A DNA stretch of 64,000 nt from Schistosoma mansoni (lineage: Eukaryota > Platyhelminthes > Trematoda > Strigeidida > Schistosomatidae), in assembly GCF_000237925.1 (NCBI RefSeq), contig NC_031502.1, forward strand, positions 18,102,909-18,166,908, given 5' to 3'. This document shows positions 26,401-36,867 of the stretch, one piece after another (within the stretch, counting starts at the first letter, position 1; every line of letters begins with the position of its first letter). Position numbers and translations under genes: made by a program. Below the pieces are notes generated by a model. The model made no database searches. It saw nothing but the letters and a program-made list of their open reading frames with translations, and had not been told where the DNA came from.

Positions 26401-29400
26401 TGGTGAGGAGATCGAAGTAGTTGAGAAGTTCGTGTATCTAGGTAGCCATATAAGTGCTGGTGGTGGCGTGAGTGATGAGATTGATGCACGTATAATGAAA
26501 GCCAGAGCGACTTATGCCAATCTGGGCTATCTTTGGCGCCTTCGTGATGTTAGTCTGGCTGTAAAAGGTCGGATCTACAACGCGTCGGTGAGAGCAGTTT
26601 TGCTCTTTGCTTGTGAAACCTGGCCNNNNNNNNNNNNNNNNNNNNNNNNNNNNNNNNNNNNNNNNNNNNNNNNNNNNNNNNNNNNNNNNNNNNNNNNNNN
26701 NNNNNNNNNNNNNNNNNNNNNNNNNNNNNNNNNNNNNNNNNNNNNNNNNNNNNNNNNNNNNNNNNNNNNNNNNNNNNNNNNNNNNNNNNNNNNNNNNNNN
26801 NNNNNNNNNNNNNNNNNNNNNNNNNCCTGGCCTCTCCGAGTTGAGGATGTCAGACGACTCTCTGTGTTCGATCATCGTTGTCTCCGAAGGATTGCTGACA
26901 TCCAGTGGCAACACCATGTTAGTAATGCAGAGGTTCGGCATCGTGTGTTCGGGCGCAGAGACGATAATTCAATTGGTGTCACCATCTTGAAACACCGACT
27001 TCGGTGGCTTGGACATGTTTTACGAATGTCGTCCCAGAGACTTCCACGTCGTGCATTATTTGCCGACTCTGGGACTGGTTGGAAAAAGCGGAGAGGAGGT
27101 CAGTGTACGACATGGTGTCGTGGCATGAAAGAAAGCTGCAAAGGGCTAGCTTCTGTTGGTCCTTCACGACCCCCTGGTTGGGGTCCGAGAGATGGTGCAA
27201 CACAGTGGCTAGAGACGTTATCAGATATGGCTCAGAATAGAAGCCAGTGGCGATCCTGCTGCAACCTTCTTTTACTCTCTACATAAAGAATGGTTCTAAC
27301 TTTCCTAACTGAAAGAGTCTTCTGGTTGTACATTTCAGTCCGTCTTATCTTTTCATCCCTTCTCTTCCTACTTTCATTATTTTGTGTGGCGCATATGTAC
27401 CTGGTGCCCTTTTGTACCAATATATATGTGTTTAAATAAATAAATAAATAAATACTCGTCCTTTAATTAATAGACGGATATCTCGCCTTCTTCATAGGCA
27501 ACGTAACTCCGCAAAATCCAAACGAGCTTTTTGAATCGGTGTAGAGATTTCGTCAGACACCAACCCATTACGGCTGGTCAGACTTCCAAGACAAGTGAAG
27601 TTATTGACGCGTTCGACTACTTCACCCCAAAATCCTTAGTTCAGGTAATGACGCAGACCAGTCTTGAAGAAACAACTTGCATTAAGAGGGGGAGAAACGC
27701 ATCCCAAACATCCTGGTAGTAATCTAGTAAAGAGTCTTTACAAGGCTTATGTACTTCTGAGGTACGCCTTTCAATGACAGACACTGCCACTGAACTTCTC
27801 GGTCTACAGAGTCAAATACTGCTTTCACATCAAGAAAAACCATCATTGTCTGACGCCGATAAGCATGCCTGACGAATAGTGACTATGTGGTCGATGCAGC
27901 CACGACCGTGTCTGAAGCTAGCCTGGTTTTCTCATGTTTACAGTTCACCAGTCTTTGTTAGGCACCCGATAATTATTGAGGCTAGCATTTTAGACGCTAT
28001 ATTAACCAAGCTAATCCCTCTATGGTTATCACAGAATGGTTTTGATCCTTTCTTATATACTGAGACGACCAGTGATTGCGACCTGTCAAATGGGATTACG
28101 TCCAGTTCCCAGGTTTCAGCTGCAATATTAGTCAACCTAATCGCTAATGAGGTGTGGCAACTTGGACCGGTGCATATATATCCCTGGTCCTACGTTGTAG
28201 CTGACTGACATCTGGACCACCTGCTCTTCGTTGTTTCAGATTACCTATAACTTTTTAAACTTCAACTAGAGTAGGTAGGTCTATTTCAATGTTTCATTCA
28301 GGTTGTCTGGGAATGGTGGGCAGCTGTAGAGTAGCTTCAAGCCAGCTGAACTGCTCCTTAAAGTGTTCCGTCCATCGTTCTAAACATCTGGGCTGAGAGC
28401 AGATAAAAGTACCGTCTTTTTCCGATATTGTCTCACTTACACTTGACTTCCTAATTCCAGTTTCTTTTATTAGTCTGAAAAGCTTTCTGGTGTTACCTAC
28501 AGCCACTGCCTTTTCCACCTCTTTTGCTTTCGTTGCACACCACTGCTCACGATTGCTCTGTAGACTTTCGGTTAACCTAGATCTGATTTGTTTACGCTCT
28601 TCATCGTGTTCAGAGCCTGATATGATGAGTTTACGAGAATCCATCAGTGCAATAGACTTAGTAGAAGTCCATTGGTATTTTGTAACCCTTTGTTTCCAAA
28701 GCTGATCGTATATCTTTCCAAGCAACATCTGGTTTAGCCTCGTTTCAGAACTACCTAAGTGTGACCTCAGTTGTTCCTGGAGTCCAATTCTGACTTTCTC
28801 GTTACTGAGTTCAATTCTAGTGGGTCTTCTTAGTGTGGGTTTTCTGCGTCCAGTGAGGCGCAAACAAACGCGTACTCGTATTAGAACATGATCAGAGTCT
28901 AAACATGTATTCCAGAACGAGTGACAGTCTTCTATTGAGCCTCTCCAACGATGACTGATGGCAATATGGTCTATTTGAGTTCATCGTTGGTTTGGTTCAG
29001 GGGGTCACTATGTTAGACGATTTCTCTCCTTACGCTTAAAATTAGTGTTTGCTAAAAATAAACGATTGCCTGAGCACAGTTGCAACAGACCATCACCATT
29101 ATCTGTTCGCTGAGCCAGAATACCATAATATCCACCTAAATGTATTTCTGTTTGGTTTAAGCTACCTACTCGGGCAATAAAGTCACCTGCTACGAGTATT
29201 ATGTCTGAGCGTTAAGTTTTTTGAAGAAGTTCAGAGAGCATTCTGTAGAAGTCATCTTCCACTTCACCCGGGCTGCAGTCAGTGGGAGCGTAGGCGAAAA
29301 CGACCAAAAGACAACGTGTGTCCTCATCCTTCCGAGTTCTTATGGGGCCGTTTAGCCGAACAGCATGTAGGTGACTGTTAACGGGGATCCATTCTAATAG

Positions 29401-32400
29401 TGCTTGTTCTGCCCTCATACTTGGTGCTATGCCTACACCTACCAGTTCGCAAGAATTTGCCGTCGGGTTGCCAGATAAACGGAGGGCGCATCTCATCAGC
29501 TCCCCGTCTTAGCTAGGTGAAGTCAAGTGAATGACCACACGAGGATCCTGTATGTGTGTTTCGGAGACAGCATGCGTCAACCGTACGAGATTCTGGGGTG
29601 TTAGCCAAGGAGACCTGCTGGCGCACACTGTGGAAAGCTTCTTCTAAAGGTACCTGTAAAAGAAATTAGGTTAGAGTCGGTCTTAGTGACTAGAGTGCCA
29701 AAGGGACAACTGTTTGAGGTCGGTCACATAAGACCTTCTTGTGGGTAATTTTTGTGTTAGCTCTGTACTTGTCGAGACCTTACCGCCGGAGACGGTAATC
29801 CTTGGATTAAGGTGGTGTGCACTTTTGAGGTCGACCTTTTCTAACCCCACCCCTTCTTGTGGGGAGGCGGCATCGCTGTTATGCTGGTTGTCTGAGAGAA
29901 ACACCTTACTGCCGTCACACCTCTGTACAGTCAGCAGTACGACTTCGCCTTCGGATCTTGAGTTTGCTGCTTTTAGTCTTACCGCTCTTCAACCGACCTG
30001 TCCGACATGGTGGGAACTTGAGGAACGATAGTTCCAGCCAGTATAGCTCGATTGGTTCATCACGTTAGGCAAGCCCGACCACCACGTCAAGGTAGCAGCA
30101 ACGGTCGGAACTTGTCTCAATACATCAACTCCCCTGACTATGAGAACGCGCTTGAAAGCGTGAATAGGAAGACCTTATGGGAGTTTTCTTCGAAACTACC
30201 GTATACCTGAGAAGTTCGTTAACATCATCCGAAATTCATACGACGAACTACAGTGCAAAGTCGTGCATGGAGAGACAGCTGACAGATGCATTTTCAGTAA
30301 GGATCGGGGTCAGACAAGGCTGCTTACTCTCCCACTTTCTCTTTCTTCTAGTGGTCGACTGGATTATGAAGACCTCGACATCTGAGGAGAAGCATGGAAT
30401 ACAATCGACAGCTCAAATGAAGAATAAGAGGGAAATTTATACGTGCTGGTCATGGATAAATTATCGTCCCAATACACATTATTAACGTAAGGATGTAATG
30501 GGATTATAAAACTGATGTTGATAATATAAGTTTAGGTCGAGATAACACGTGTAATGACCGTACTGAAATTTAGATTAGTTAAAAAATATGAACACTAAGA
30601 CAGTTTCTATTATTTAACCTATGACCAATTAATTAATATTCACTACCCAAATAACTTTTGTCTGACATCGGTAGCTTGCACCCTTATGCCTGTTCTGCAC
30701 ACTCTCTTAACGTTATCCAGTCGATGGTAGAACACACTTCTGATAGCATTTGGATCGCAATCTACCGTGTGAGTGAAGATAAAGAGTAGTCCAACCCTCC
30801 AATTCTTTGTAAGTTTAACTAAATATATTTTCACACCAGACAAAGTTTTAGTAAATCACAGTCCTATTGCAATGTTAACAATTTATTTGCCTTAGTGAAA
30901 GTCGATTTATTCTGGAAAGTATAAAAATTAGCAGCTGTATGTAAGTATGTTTAAACTCTACTCACCAGAAGACTTTCAATATTCGCCATTTCTGTGCGTA
31001 GCGACTCATATTCAGAAATGTATGTTTCACTAGATTCTACGTCCAACTTCAACTCCCCAATACGGTGTTTCATGTAGTGGACCTTTGACTGTAGCATTAA
31101 TAATTGAAGCTCAGCCTTTAAATCATCTCTTGACACATTACATTTCTGTAGTTGAACGCGCTGGTAAGATAATAGATAAAAACAGATAGTTAAAACTTTG
31201 ATGACACCGGCTATTACATTTGATTTTCTATTAATTACAATGCTAAAAAGAGCATTCTATAAATTGTAATTTAAGGCTAGACAGATAATATACTTGTGTT
31301 ATTGTAAGCACGACAGAATCTAATCCACCTTTATCTGGCGATTACATAAGCAATTAAACAGCTCATCATTTACTAAATAAAGCAAGAAAATATGAGCAGT
31401 TTTGTCAGCATTTCTTAGGTTTTAACCTTAGAAACCAGTGACGACGCGACCCACTTAGTCTAATGTGGTAGAATACATGTATGCAAATATCTACTACCAA
31501 TACTTTGAGTTGATATCTCTCAAAGTAATAGCTATATATACGTTTGTGGAAATGGTAGAAAATATGGTGAATAGATGTCAACTTACAATATTCAAAGATC
31601 CTACGTTCGTGTTGTTTTAAATTGAGAGTAATACTTGAACCCGTGCTCTGCACATTAAATGACAAAGTACGTTTAGTGGTGAATGAGCTTTTTGGTAGTC
31701 CGTGAAAATTTACACTGAAGATTCAGAGCAGTTGGAGAATATTAATTTACCGAAAGTTCGTACTGCATAGTAAATACAAGACTAATATGTATACGATGAT
31801 AGAATCGGGATATGGAGAAAACGACTGGGATCAAAAAAATCCGCAAGAGAACTACTAAAATTAATAACTTGCTTTTAAGTTTTGAAGCTCAGATGAGAGA
31901 TTAAACAGATGTTTTCTCTTCCTGCTGATTTCAAGAAAACTTCTTATATGGGACAGTTGCTTGTCCTCCAGAAATTTACAATATAAATTGAACTTACAAC
32001 TGGATCATTAGTGCTAGCCCTATAATATAAGAAAAGCACAGTGAAAAAAACTTGTATTCCAGCTCTTACTTCTTGTAACACACCGATTCACGTTTTGTGG
32101 ATTCAAGCTGATCAAGACTACGGATAACGACTAACTCTAGCCGTTTTACCAGGTCACTGTTTGTTTGTGAGACATATAATTCACCCATACTTTGATTTGA
32201 GTCAACGGCAAACGTCTGATCAAATATAACTGTCAGAACATAGTAAAAATAGAATATATACTTGGTTGAATAATTCCTTGACCGATAAGTTTTGAGCACT
32301 TGAGTCGAAACGCAATCAAGATTGTAAAACGACTTACTTATTCATGAAAAGAAAACATAGTAACTTTTCAAGTAAGCTTGAATTAGATTTTAGATTCGAC

Positions 32401-32481
32401 AAATGATTACTTATTGTTGTAACTGCAGTCTTCATTAAAGTTGATTGCATGAGCGAATAACTCATACTATCTTCCATTGTG
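16227..32481 (-). CDS. Multi-exon helical/coiled-coil protein, unidentified
   Basis: Minus-strand exons, 5' to 3': 32481-32338, 32229-32070, 32019-31998 (22 nt), 31965-31873, 31647-31587, 31160-30966, 22245-22165, 21289-21150, 20334-20241, 16905-16773, 16429-16306 and 16260-16227 (TAA at 16229-16227). Each has AG/GT-type borders, except that 31873 needs a GC donor. From 30966 onward every phase fits. Two upstream joins (32338 to 32229, and 31587 to 31160) do not, so a tiny exon or a different border is missing. The roughly 425 residues are rich in Leu, Glu, Lys, Ser and Asn with heptad-like runs (QLLMLQSKVHYMKHRIGELK; LKELSKEIKQ). A possible ATG is at 32477. An augmin- or kinetochore-type coiled-coil protein is conceivable, but I cannot assign a family. 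An 8.7-kb intron holds the second RTE composite. Confidence 0.6.
17300..19026 (-). mobile_element. Degenerate RTE, endonuclease to early RT
   Basis: Minus strand: an endonuclease start near 18751-19026 (YYLTVLGISGTRWTQ), a QCYAP-type endonuclease stretch near 18600, then RT motif A as FLDYKRAFDNVHGKALW near 17500, and further broken RT down to about 17300. The rest of RT and the 3' end are missing. It lies in the intron between the 20241 and 16905 exons of the minus-strand gene. The subfamily differs from the neighbouring RTEs. Confidence 0.72.
19018..19184. repeat. Copy of the palindrome-centre sequence at 51978-52145
   Basis: This stretch, with CATCTTGATAGGCAGCATTT and ATAGGGTGGGTTGTATC, is almost identical to the spacer of the large palindrome near 52 kb. 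It continues in the same way into a minus-strand short RTE derivative. Both sites share an older repeat carrying the same nested insertion. Confidence 0.8.
19170..19310 (-). mobile_element. Short RTE derivative, cut by a scaffold gap
   Basis: The 3' end of the same 0.5-kb family as 5259-5785 is readable here up to CCACACCCGG. The remainder would fall in the run of N that follows. Confidence 0.8.
19311..19510. other. Assembly gap (200 N)
   Basis: Exactly 200 N, the usual placeholder for unknown length. The left flank is a short RTE derivative and the right flank is unrelated sequence, so some repeat is probably missing. Confidence 0.95.
20444..20482. repeat. (AT)n microsatellite
   Basis: About 19 uninterrupted AT units in an intron of the minus-strand gene. 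Confidence 0.95.
20523..20745 (-). mobile_element. Fragment of the minus-strand RTE family
   Basis: Diverged match to the endonuclease and 5' part of the element at 11990-15050, including GCTAAGAATAGACGG (compare GCTAAAAATAAACGA) and the CCATTACACCTCTTTACAG stretch. No open frame. Confidence 0.6.
22440..22530 (-). mobile_element. Short RTE shard
   Basis: GTGCTAGCTAAGAACAAACG resembles the endonuclease-region segment near 14000 in the decayed RTE. Too short and diverged for more. Confidence 0.35.
24028..27286 (+). CDS. RTE endonuclease-reverse transcriptase (one frameshift, one scaffold gap)
   Basis: An APE-type endonuclease nicks the target and the RT copies the element RNA from the nick. 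In the first frame (24028-24858) the endonuclease shows FNVRTL (Asn25), LSETRIQD (Glu54), YAPTDCSP, GDLNAQVG (Asp180, Asn182) and QIDHI. Near 24790 the reading moves to the next frame (open 24614-27286), which supplies SDHALV. RT follows: NNYRGISLLSIASKLLASII, FLDIRAAFDSLDR (motif A), GVRQGCPISPFLFNFAIDDI (motif B) and LEYADDIVLL (motif C). After the gap come a thumb and C-terminal region (FDHRCLRRIADIQW, LRWLGHVLRM). A net one-base shift separates the frames, so this copy is probably dead unless it is a sequencing error. Catalytic residues look intact. Confidence 0.9.
26626..26825. other. Assembly gap (200 N) inside the RTE frame
   Basis: The bases before the gap (CCTGGCC) are repeated right after it (CCTGGCCTCTCC). 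Merging them removes 207 bases, a multiple of three, and gives the family-typical ETWPLRVEDVRRL. The gap is probably a missed overlap, not missing DNA. Confidence 0.85.
30107..30402 (+). mobile_element. SR2-type RTE fragment, truncated
   Basis: The same RT piece as 15051-15344 (VRQGCLLSHFLFLLVVDWIM), ending abruptly at 30402 where copy A continues towards the C-terminus. Part of the duplicated block. Confidence 0.85.
30684..30761 (-). CDS. Possible alternative last exon of the minus-strand gene
   Basis: Minus strand: after a pyrimidine-rich tract and TAG acceptor, 25 codons starting IAIQMLSEVCSTIDW end in TAA at 30684-30686. The exon is in phase with the 30966 donor, so the gene could end here instead of continuing to 22245. 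It could be an alternative 3' end, the true end of a shorter gene, or chance. Confidence 0.35.
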   Translation of the reverse strand: MAIQMLSEVCSTIDWITLRECAEQA

Positions 32482-32879
32482 CTAAAAACAGAGTGAGAAC
32501 ATACTAGCACGTCGGAATAGTAGGCAAACTTGAACATACAATGCTGGACGTGCAGGAACGGTTAAAAGCCAGGCTTCCTTAAAGTCACCCGCCGTTTTGT
32601 CCAAACGACCTTGAACGGCCATTTCGTAATTCATTAGGGTGTCCTATGGGTTGCACGAATATTGGACGTTCTCGTAGTAAAGTAGTTTTATGCTGCAGCA
32701 AAACCACAAAATCATTGTGAAGAACATTGATTTAGCTCTGTATCTTGTAGTGCGTACGCTGAGTCGATTTTTTCTTCGTAACGTCCTAACCTTCCTATTT
32801 TTGGGAAAATTGTTTCCGGTTTGGGTGAATTTTAGGGAAACGGCTATGTTCAACTTTAGATAAATGCCGTCAAAATCCC

Positions 32880-33000
32880 AACATTTCACAAGATCTGAGG
32901 AAAATCCCCAAAATGTTAGGGGAAATTTTGGGGTTTTTCCCCAAATTTTGGGGACAACTATCATATTTCTTACAACTTTGGGGAAAACCTCAAAATTTAC
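32880..33000. repeat. Hairpin-rich GGGG/AAATTTT repeat
   Basis: Repeated CCCCAAAATTT- and AAATTTTGGGG-type blocks in both orientations. One tight inverted pair is AAATTTTGGGG and CCCCAAATTTT with a TTTTT loop at about 32924-32950. I know no element with this structure. Confidence 0.6.
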
Positions 33001-33495
33001 GCAAAGTTCACCAGGCGTTCCACAAGGTAATGGGATTGAGCTGATCTGGGATACCGATTTCTTTACTGAACCTCAGCGTCCTTGTTTAGACCTTGATAAG
33101 ATCCAGAAAACAACGTAACAAAATAAGAATAACTTAACGATTCTAGATACGGGAACTTTGTGTTTATCTCTGTTTTACTCAAAAATTAAGACGAAATATC
33201 AAATAACCGGTTAGTCATAAATGTTAGTAGCACTTTTATCAGTTTGTAAATTATTGTTGCTACGAATAACTGATTATTAATGATTACCCAGTGTTCTTTG
33301 CAGTGCTTCATGTTCAAGATATACTGTGTGCTGAAGAAATTCTAAAAAATAGGGTAGAATAATCTATCCCCTTCTCAGACTAGCCATAGTCGTTAAATTT
33401 ATGCCTAAAATAAACTGCTTTTTGATCAATTCTACTTTGTAGTTATCGTGGTTTCAGCTGGTAATTTTGGTCGAGGGCATCTTGTTTTGCTTGCA

Positions 33496-34677
33496 TGGAA
33501 GCAAGAAGAGTTGCGAGCAGATGTAAACTTGATCGTGGATATAATGTGATATGCCAGTGTCCTTGCCGTCATACGCTACTGGAACACATAAGAAGACGAA
33601 CTCTTACACGTAAGTTCGATCAACTACAAAATATAGACTGTATAGTTCATCATATTCTTAGACATTGAAGTCGATGCCACAGGTATCCTTAGCTTAAATG
33701 TAGATGGTTATCTATAATTTCAGGTCACCGTACAAGTAGTACAGATTTGTTCAACTGCATTTGCCTCACAATTCATGTATATACTTCAGGCTAAGCGCAT
33801 CTTAAATATGACTGAGTACATTTTCTTCTGTGCAATGCGGTTGTTTGTCATGGCGTAACTTAAGCAGTTTCAAATATGATGTTGAACAGTACTAACTAGT
33901 TCCCGATCTATAGAGCTTTATTAAGAAACTTCAGCTGTCACAGCAACTTTTGAGGAAAACAATATAATAGGCAGTGTTTGGTGAATGAGCGATATTCATA
34001 TATCGTTTTTCCTCTCAATAAATACACCATAAACACCTAAAATAATGAATTTCTTCAAAACATCCGTCTTAATATTGTCATTAAGTGAATGACAAACACG
34101 ATTTGTCAGGTAGTTCGATTTCAAGGTTTTTAGACAGTCATACAAAGAAGAAGGTTCTAAATATTTCAGCAGTCCATTCCGTTAATTTTTCAGTGATTGG
34201 GAGAGTCTGATAATATAACTCTTTGATTGCCATTCTTTGATAATCAAAGACACGATGGAAAACAATACGTCAAAGAATTAGCCTTGTAATTGGTTGGCTC
34301 GAAAAATGTCTGCCCTAGGATAACTCGAGAGGTATTTTCTTCGAAAGCCTTCAAAGCGTCATAAAAGTGTTTGTGTTATATACAATATTACTGGACGAAC
34401 AGTGGGAAGACTGGCAACCTTAAACATTACCAACATATGAAAAGTAGTTTATAGAAAGACATACCTCAAGAATAAATCTTCAGGGATGAACATCCTGGTT
34501 GCGTACTTCTTGTTCCAAGTAAATTCCCTGAAGAGTTTGCGAGAAATTGACCTTTTCAAATTCGACATGCATCAGAAAGAAAACGCCAATCTTCAGTATA
34601 TGTTATCATCGATAATTTTGCAACTGCCGGTCGAACAAATGTACACAAGTAATGATACGTTGCCAAGTGATTCATAA
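33496..34677 (+). CDS. Small two-exon candidate gene, unidentified
   Basis: Exon 33496-33609 starts ATGGAAGCAAGAAG and ends ACAC|GTAAGT in phase 1. Exon 34520-34677 follows TTCCAAG and completes that phase, reading NSLKSLREIDLFKFDMHQ to a TAA after DTLPSDS. The product is about 90 residues with a Cys-rich first part (CQCPCRH). The first ATG may be internal, because the upstream GTTTCAG at about 33455 could be an acceptor for another frame. I recognise no family. Support is only the matching phase and the good splice sites. Confidence 0.35.
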
Positions 34678-34679
34678 TA

Positions 34680-35790
34680 ATAATAATTTATCCTCAAATA
34701 ACAGTCTGTTACATGAGGCATGCCAGTTTACAGAAAAGACCAAATTGTTACAGAACCGACAATTTTCACAATAGTAGATTACTTAGCTGGGTTTATATTT
34801 TATAGGATATGAATATAGATAGTTTTAGTAAGAAACGTATTGTCAACATCACATTTGCCGCGCTATATGAATGTGGCGTTGTGACATGAAGTTGATGGTC
34901 AAGCATAGATCCATGTGAAGTTGAGCGCCTCTAGAAACCACAACACTATATCTCTCTGGAATATGGTGCTGAACGAAGATACCCGTTCCATATCTGTTTT
35001 CGATGGCGTATCTCAAGGGAGCTGAGAAAAGGTGTAAGAAAAAAAAAGACGAGAAGCAAAACAGACAATGTTCACGGAGGAATAGTTAAGGTATAACTAC
35101 TTAGTCTATTTCTCTGCTATTAAGGTACTTATTGAGCAACAGTATTCTAATATGTTAGGGAAAATATGTGTAAACAAAATGTGAATGGATAAGCAACTGT
35201 ATAAATGAAAGTGGTTCTGAAAGAACTGTTGGTTCGTGACATCCAACTTGACACAAGGAGCCATAAGTTAACATGTTCTGCCCTATAGAAACGGGTGGAT
35301 TGAAGTTATCTCCCCACCGTCATCTATGCTGGTCAGTAACGTCACTCCCCCCCTTTTGTGATGTTAGGCTCTCTTACGTTCGTGGTAAGTATGAATATTG
35401 GTTTAATCAAGACCCATAGTTCGAATACACTGTCTCTACTGGTTCCATGTTACAAACAAATCAGGTGGGTAAAGCATTTGTATTATGGGTTAGACATCCA
35501 CTAAGTATATCACACTTCCATGAAGATAACTAATGGTATAAGCTATAAGAGACAGGTCAGATTATATGTGGTTAAGAGATGGTAAAAATTAATAACAAAT
35601 CAAAGGATATAAAAAAGAAGATTGTAGAATTTTCAGGGTAAGATAAGTGAACATTGAGCACTCCACAAGAATTTAGGACATTCTGAGATTCTTTCGATCG
35701 GCCTTAGTTGATCAGCATCCATACGATTAGTGAGCTATCTGTCTACTTGCAATAGAAGAGAAGAAAAAGACATGACACTTAGGAAGGATG
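34680..35790. other. Intergenic, nothing recognised
   Basis: AT-rich sequence without a convincing frame or known repeat; a (TAA)n-like run opens it at 34675-34690. Confidence 0.5.
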
Positions 35791-36867
35791 ATGTATCTTT
35801 AACAATTATAGAGATTCGGAATCTGAAAGTGAGGGTTAAGAGCAGAAGGCCATGAATAATAATCAATGAATGGTGGGCGAGGACAAATCATGTATTTTGC
35901 AATTCGGTTATATTCCTATTAATACCAATGGAGTTCGTTATATTCCCGTTCCGTCTAGATATTAGACGGTCCATAATAAATTGCCTCATTGGTGGGCGGG
36001 AGTTAAAGGACTAGTTAATGAAGCTCATTTCATCAACTCAAATGCAGTTCTCAAGAGACCGATAATTCTCCTTTTTTGTTCATTGAGGTTTGGGTGAGTA
36101 AGAAACTAATGACCTTGGAAAACGCACCAATTTGGTGTACGCTGCACCTTTGTTATGTGGAAGGAGGTTTTACTGTGTCTGTTCTCTTCAGTAATTTACT
36201 TTAATTCGTTGGGTTGTGGATTCGTCTTTGATGATGTATCTGCTATTAGAGACAATCAAGATTTACGTCCGTCTACAAGCTTAACAGAGCTTTTCAAAAA
36301 TGATTTCTGGGGGACTCCTATGAATGAGGTCTGATGAAAATTCTTCCAAGTTTTATTTTCACAGGAAAGAAGCCATAAGTCATATAGGCCGTTCACTGTC
36401 CTTACGTTTAGAGTTAACTTTTTGTTCCACGAGCTTAGCCCCTCAGGATACCATGCCACTAACATCGTCCTTCATTCTGTAGTCGTGTTTTTGTTTTTCA
36501 AGTATCTTTGGGTTTCAAGTAACGCTTTAGATTGTGTTTGTGCTATTTGCAGAAAGAATCAGCGTTTTTCAGCTCCATTTTATTCTCTGCACATCCTGTT
36601 CACACGGAAGCTGTATGAAGAGATTAGCTAAATGTATCTTTAACCATTATAGAGATTCGGAATCTGAAAGTGAGGGTTAAGAGCAGAAGGCCATGAATAA
36701 TAATCAATGAATGGTGGGCGAGGACAAATCGTGTATTTTGTAATTCGGTTATATTCCTATTAATAACAATGGAGTTCGTTATATTCCCGTTCCGTCTAGA
36801 TATTAGACGGTCCATAATAAATTGCCTCATTGGTGGGCGGGAGTTAAAGGACTAGTTAATGAAGCTC
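35791..36867. repeat. Pair of 236-bp direct repeats around a 605-bp spacer
   Basis: Repeats 35791-36026 and 36632-36867 differ at about four of 236 positions. Both contain the small palindrome CCGTCTAGATATTAGACGG. The spacer (36027-36631) has no meaningful frame. The layout resembles a miniature LTR element (TG near the start, CTCA at the end of the first copy), but I found no target duplication, primer-binding site or polypurine tract. A tandem duplication event is equally possible. Confidence 0.75.

Larger units (their letters stand above)
23365..27451 (+). mobile_element. Nearly complete RTE-clade retrotransposon with 10-bp target duplication
   Basis: The element runs from CCAAATGCCCTGG to a tail of AAAT/TAAA units. 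It is flanked by ATACTCGTCC at 23355-23364 and 27452-27461. The uninterrupted site is present in copy A near 12401-12420. Layout: a roughly 660-bp 5' region with a short TTA repeat, an endonuclease-RT coding region (24028-27286), a short 3' UTR, and a (TAAA)n-like tail. The clade call rests on the single EN-RT frame, the missing RNase H and the microsatellite-like tail, as in SR2 and Perere-3. Clean flanks and long open frames mark a young insertion. Confidence 0.92.
22640..30107 (-). mobile_element. Degenerate RTE-clade retrotransposon, copy 2 (split by a nested RTE)
   Basis: Same element as 11990-15050 with the same domain order on the minus strand: endonuclease piece 29212-29496, linker 28294-28863, RT start 27938-28135, broken RT down to about 23080. 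Its 3' part (22640-23079) is more diverged from copy 1. The plus-strand RTE at 23365-27451 interrupts it inside the broken RT region. Copy 2 fills most of the large intron between the 30966 and 22245 exons of the minus-strand gene. Confidence 0.82.
23080..30402. repeat. 3.2-kb near-identical duplication, copy B (contains nested RTE)
   Basis: Counterpart of 12132-15344, interrupted by 4087 bp of RTE and one extra copy of its target site. The matching edges and very high identity point to recent duplication or conversion, or to an assembly artefact that the nested insertion argues against. Confidence 0.85.

Noticed and set aside
35791-36026. Hammerhead ribozyme in the 236-bp repeats (retrozyme idea)
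   Set aside because: No CUGANGA box followed by GAAA in either strand.
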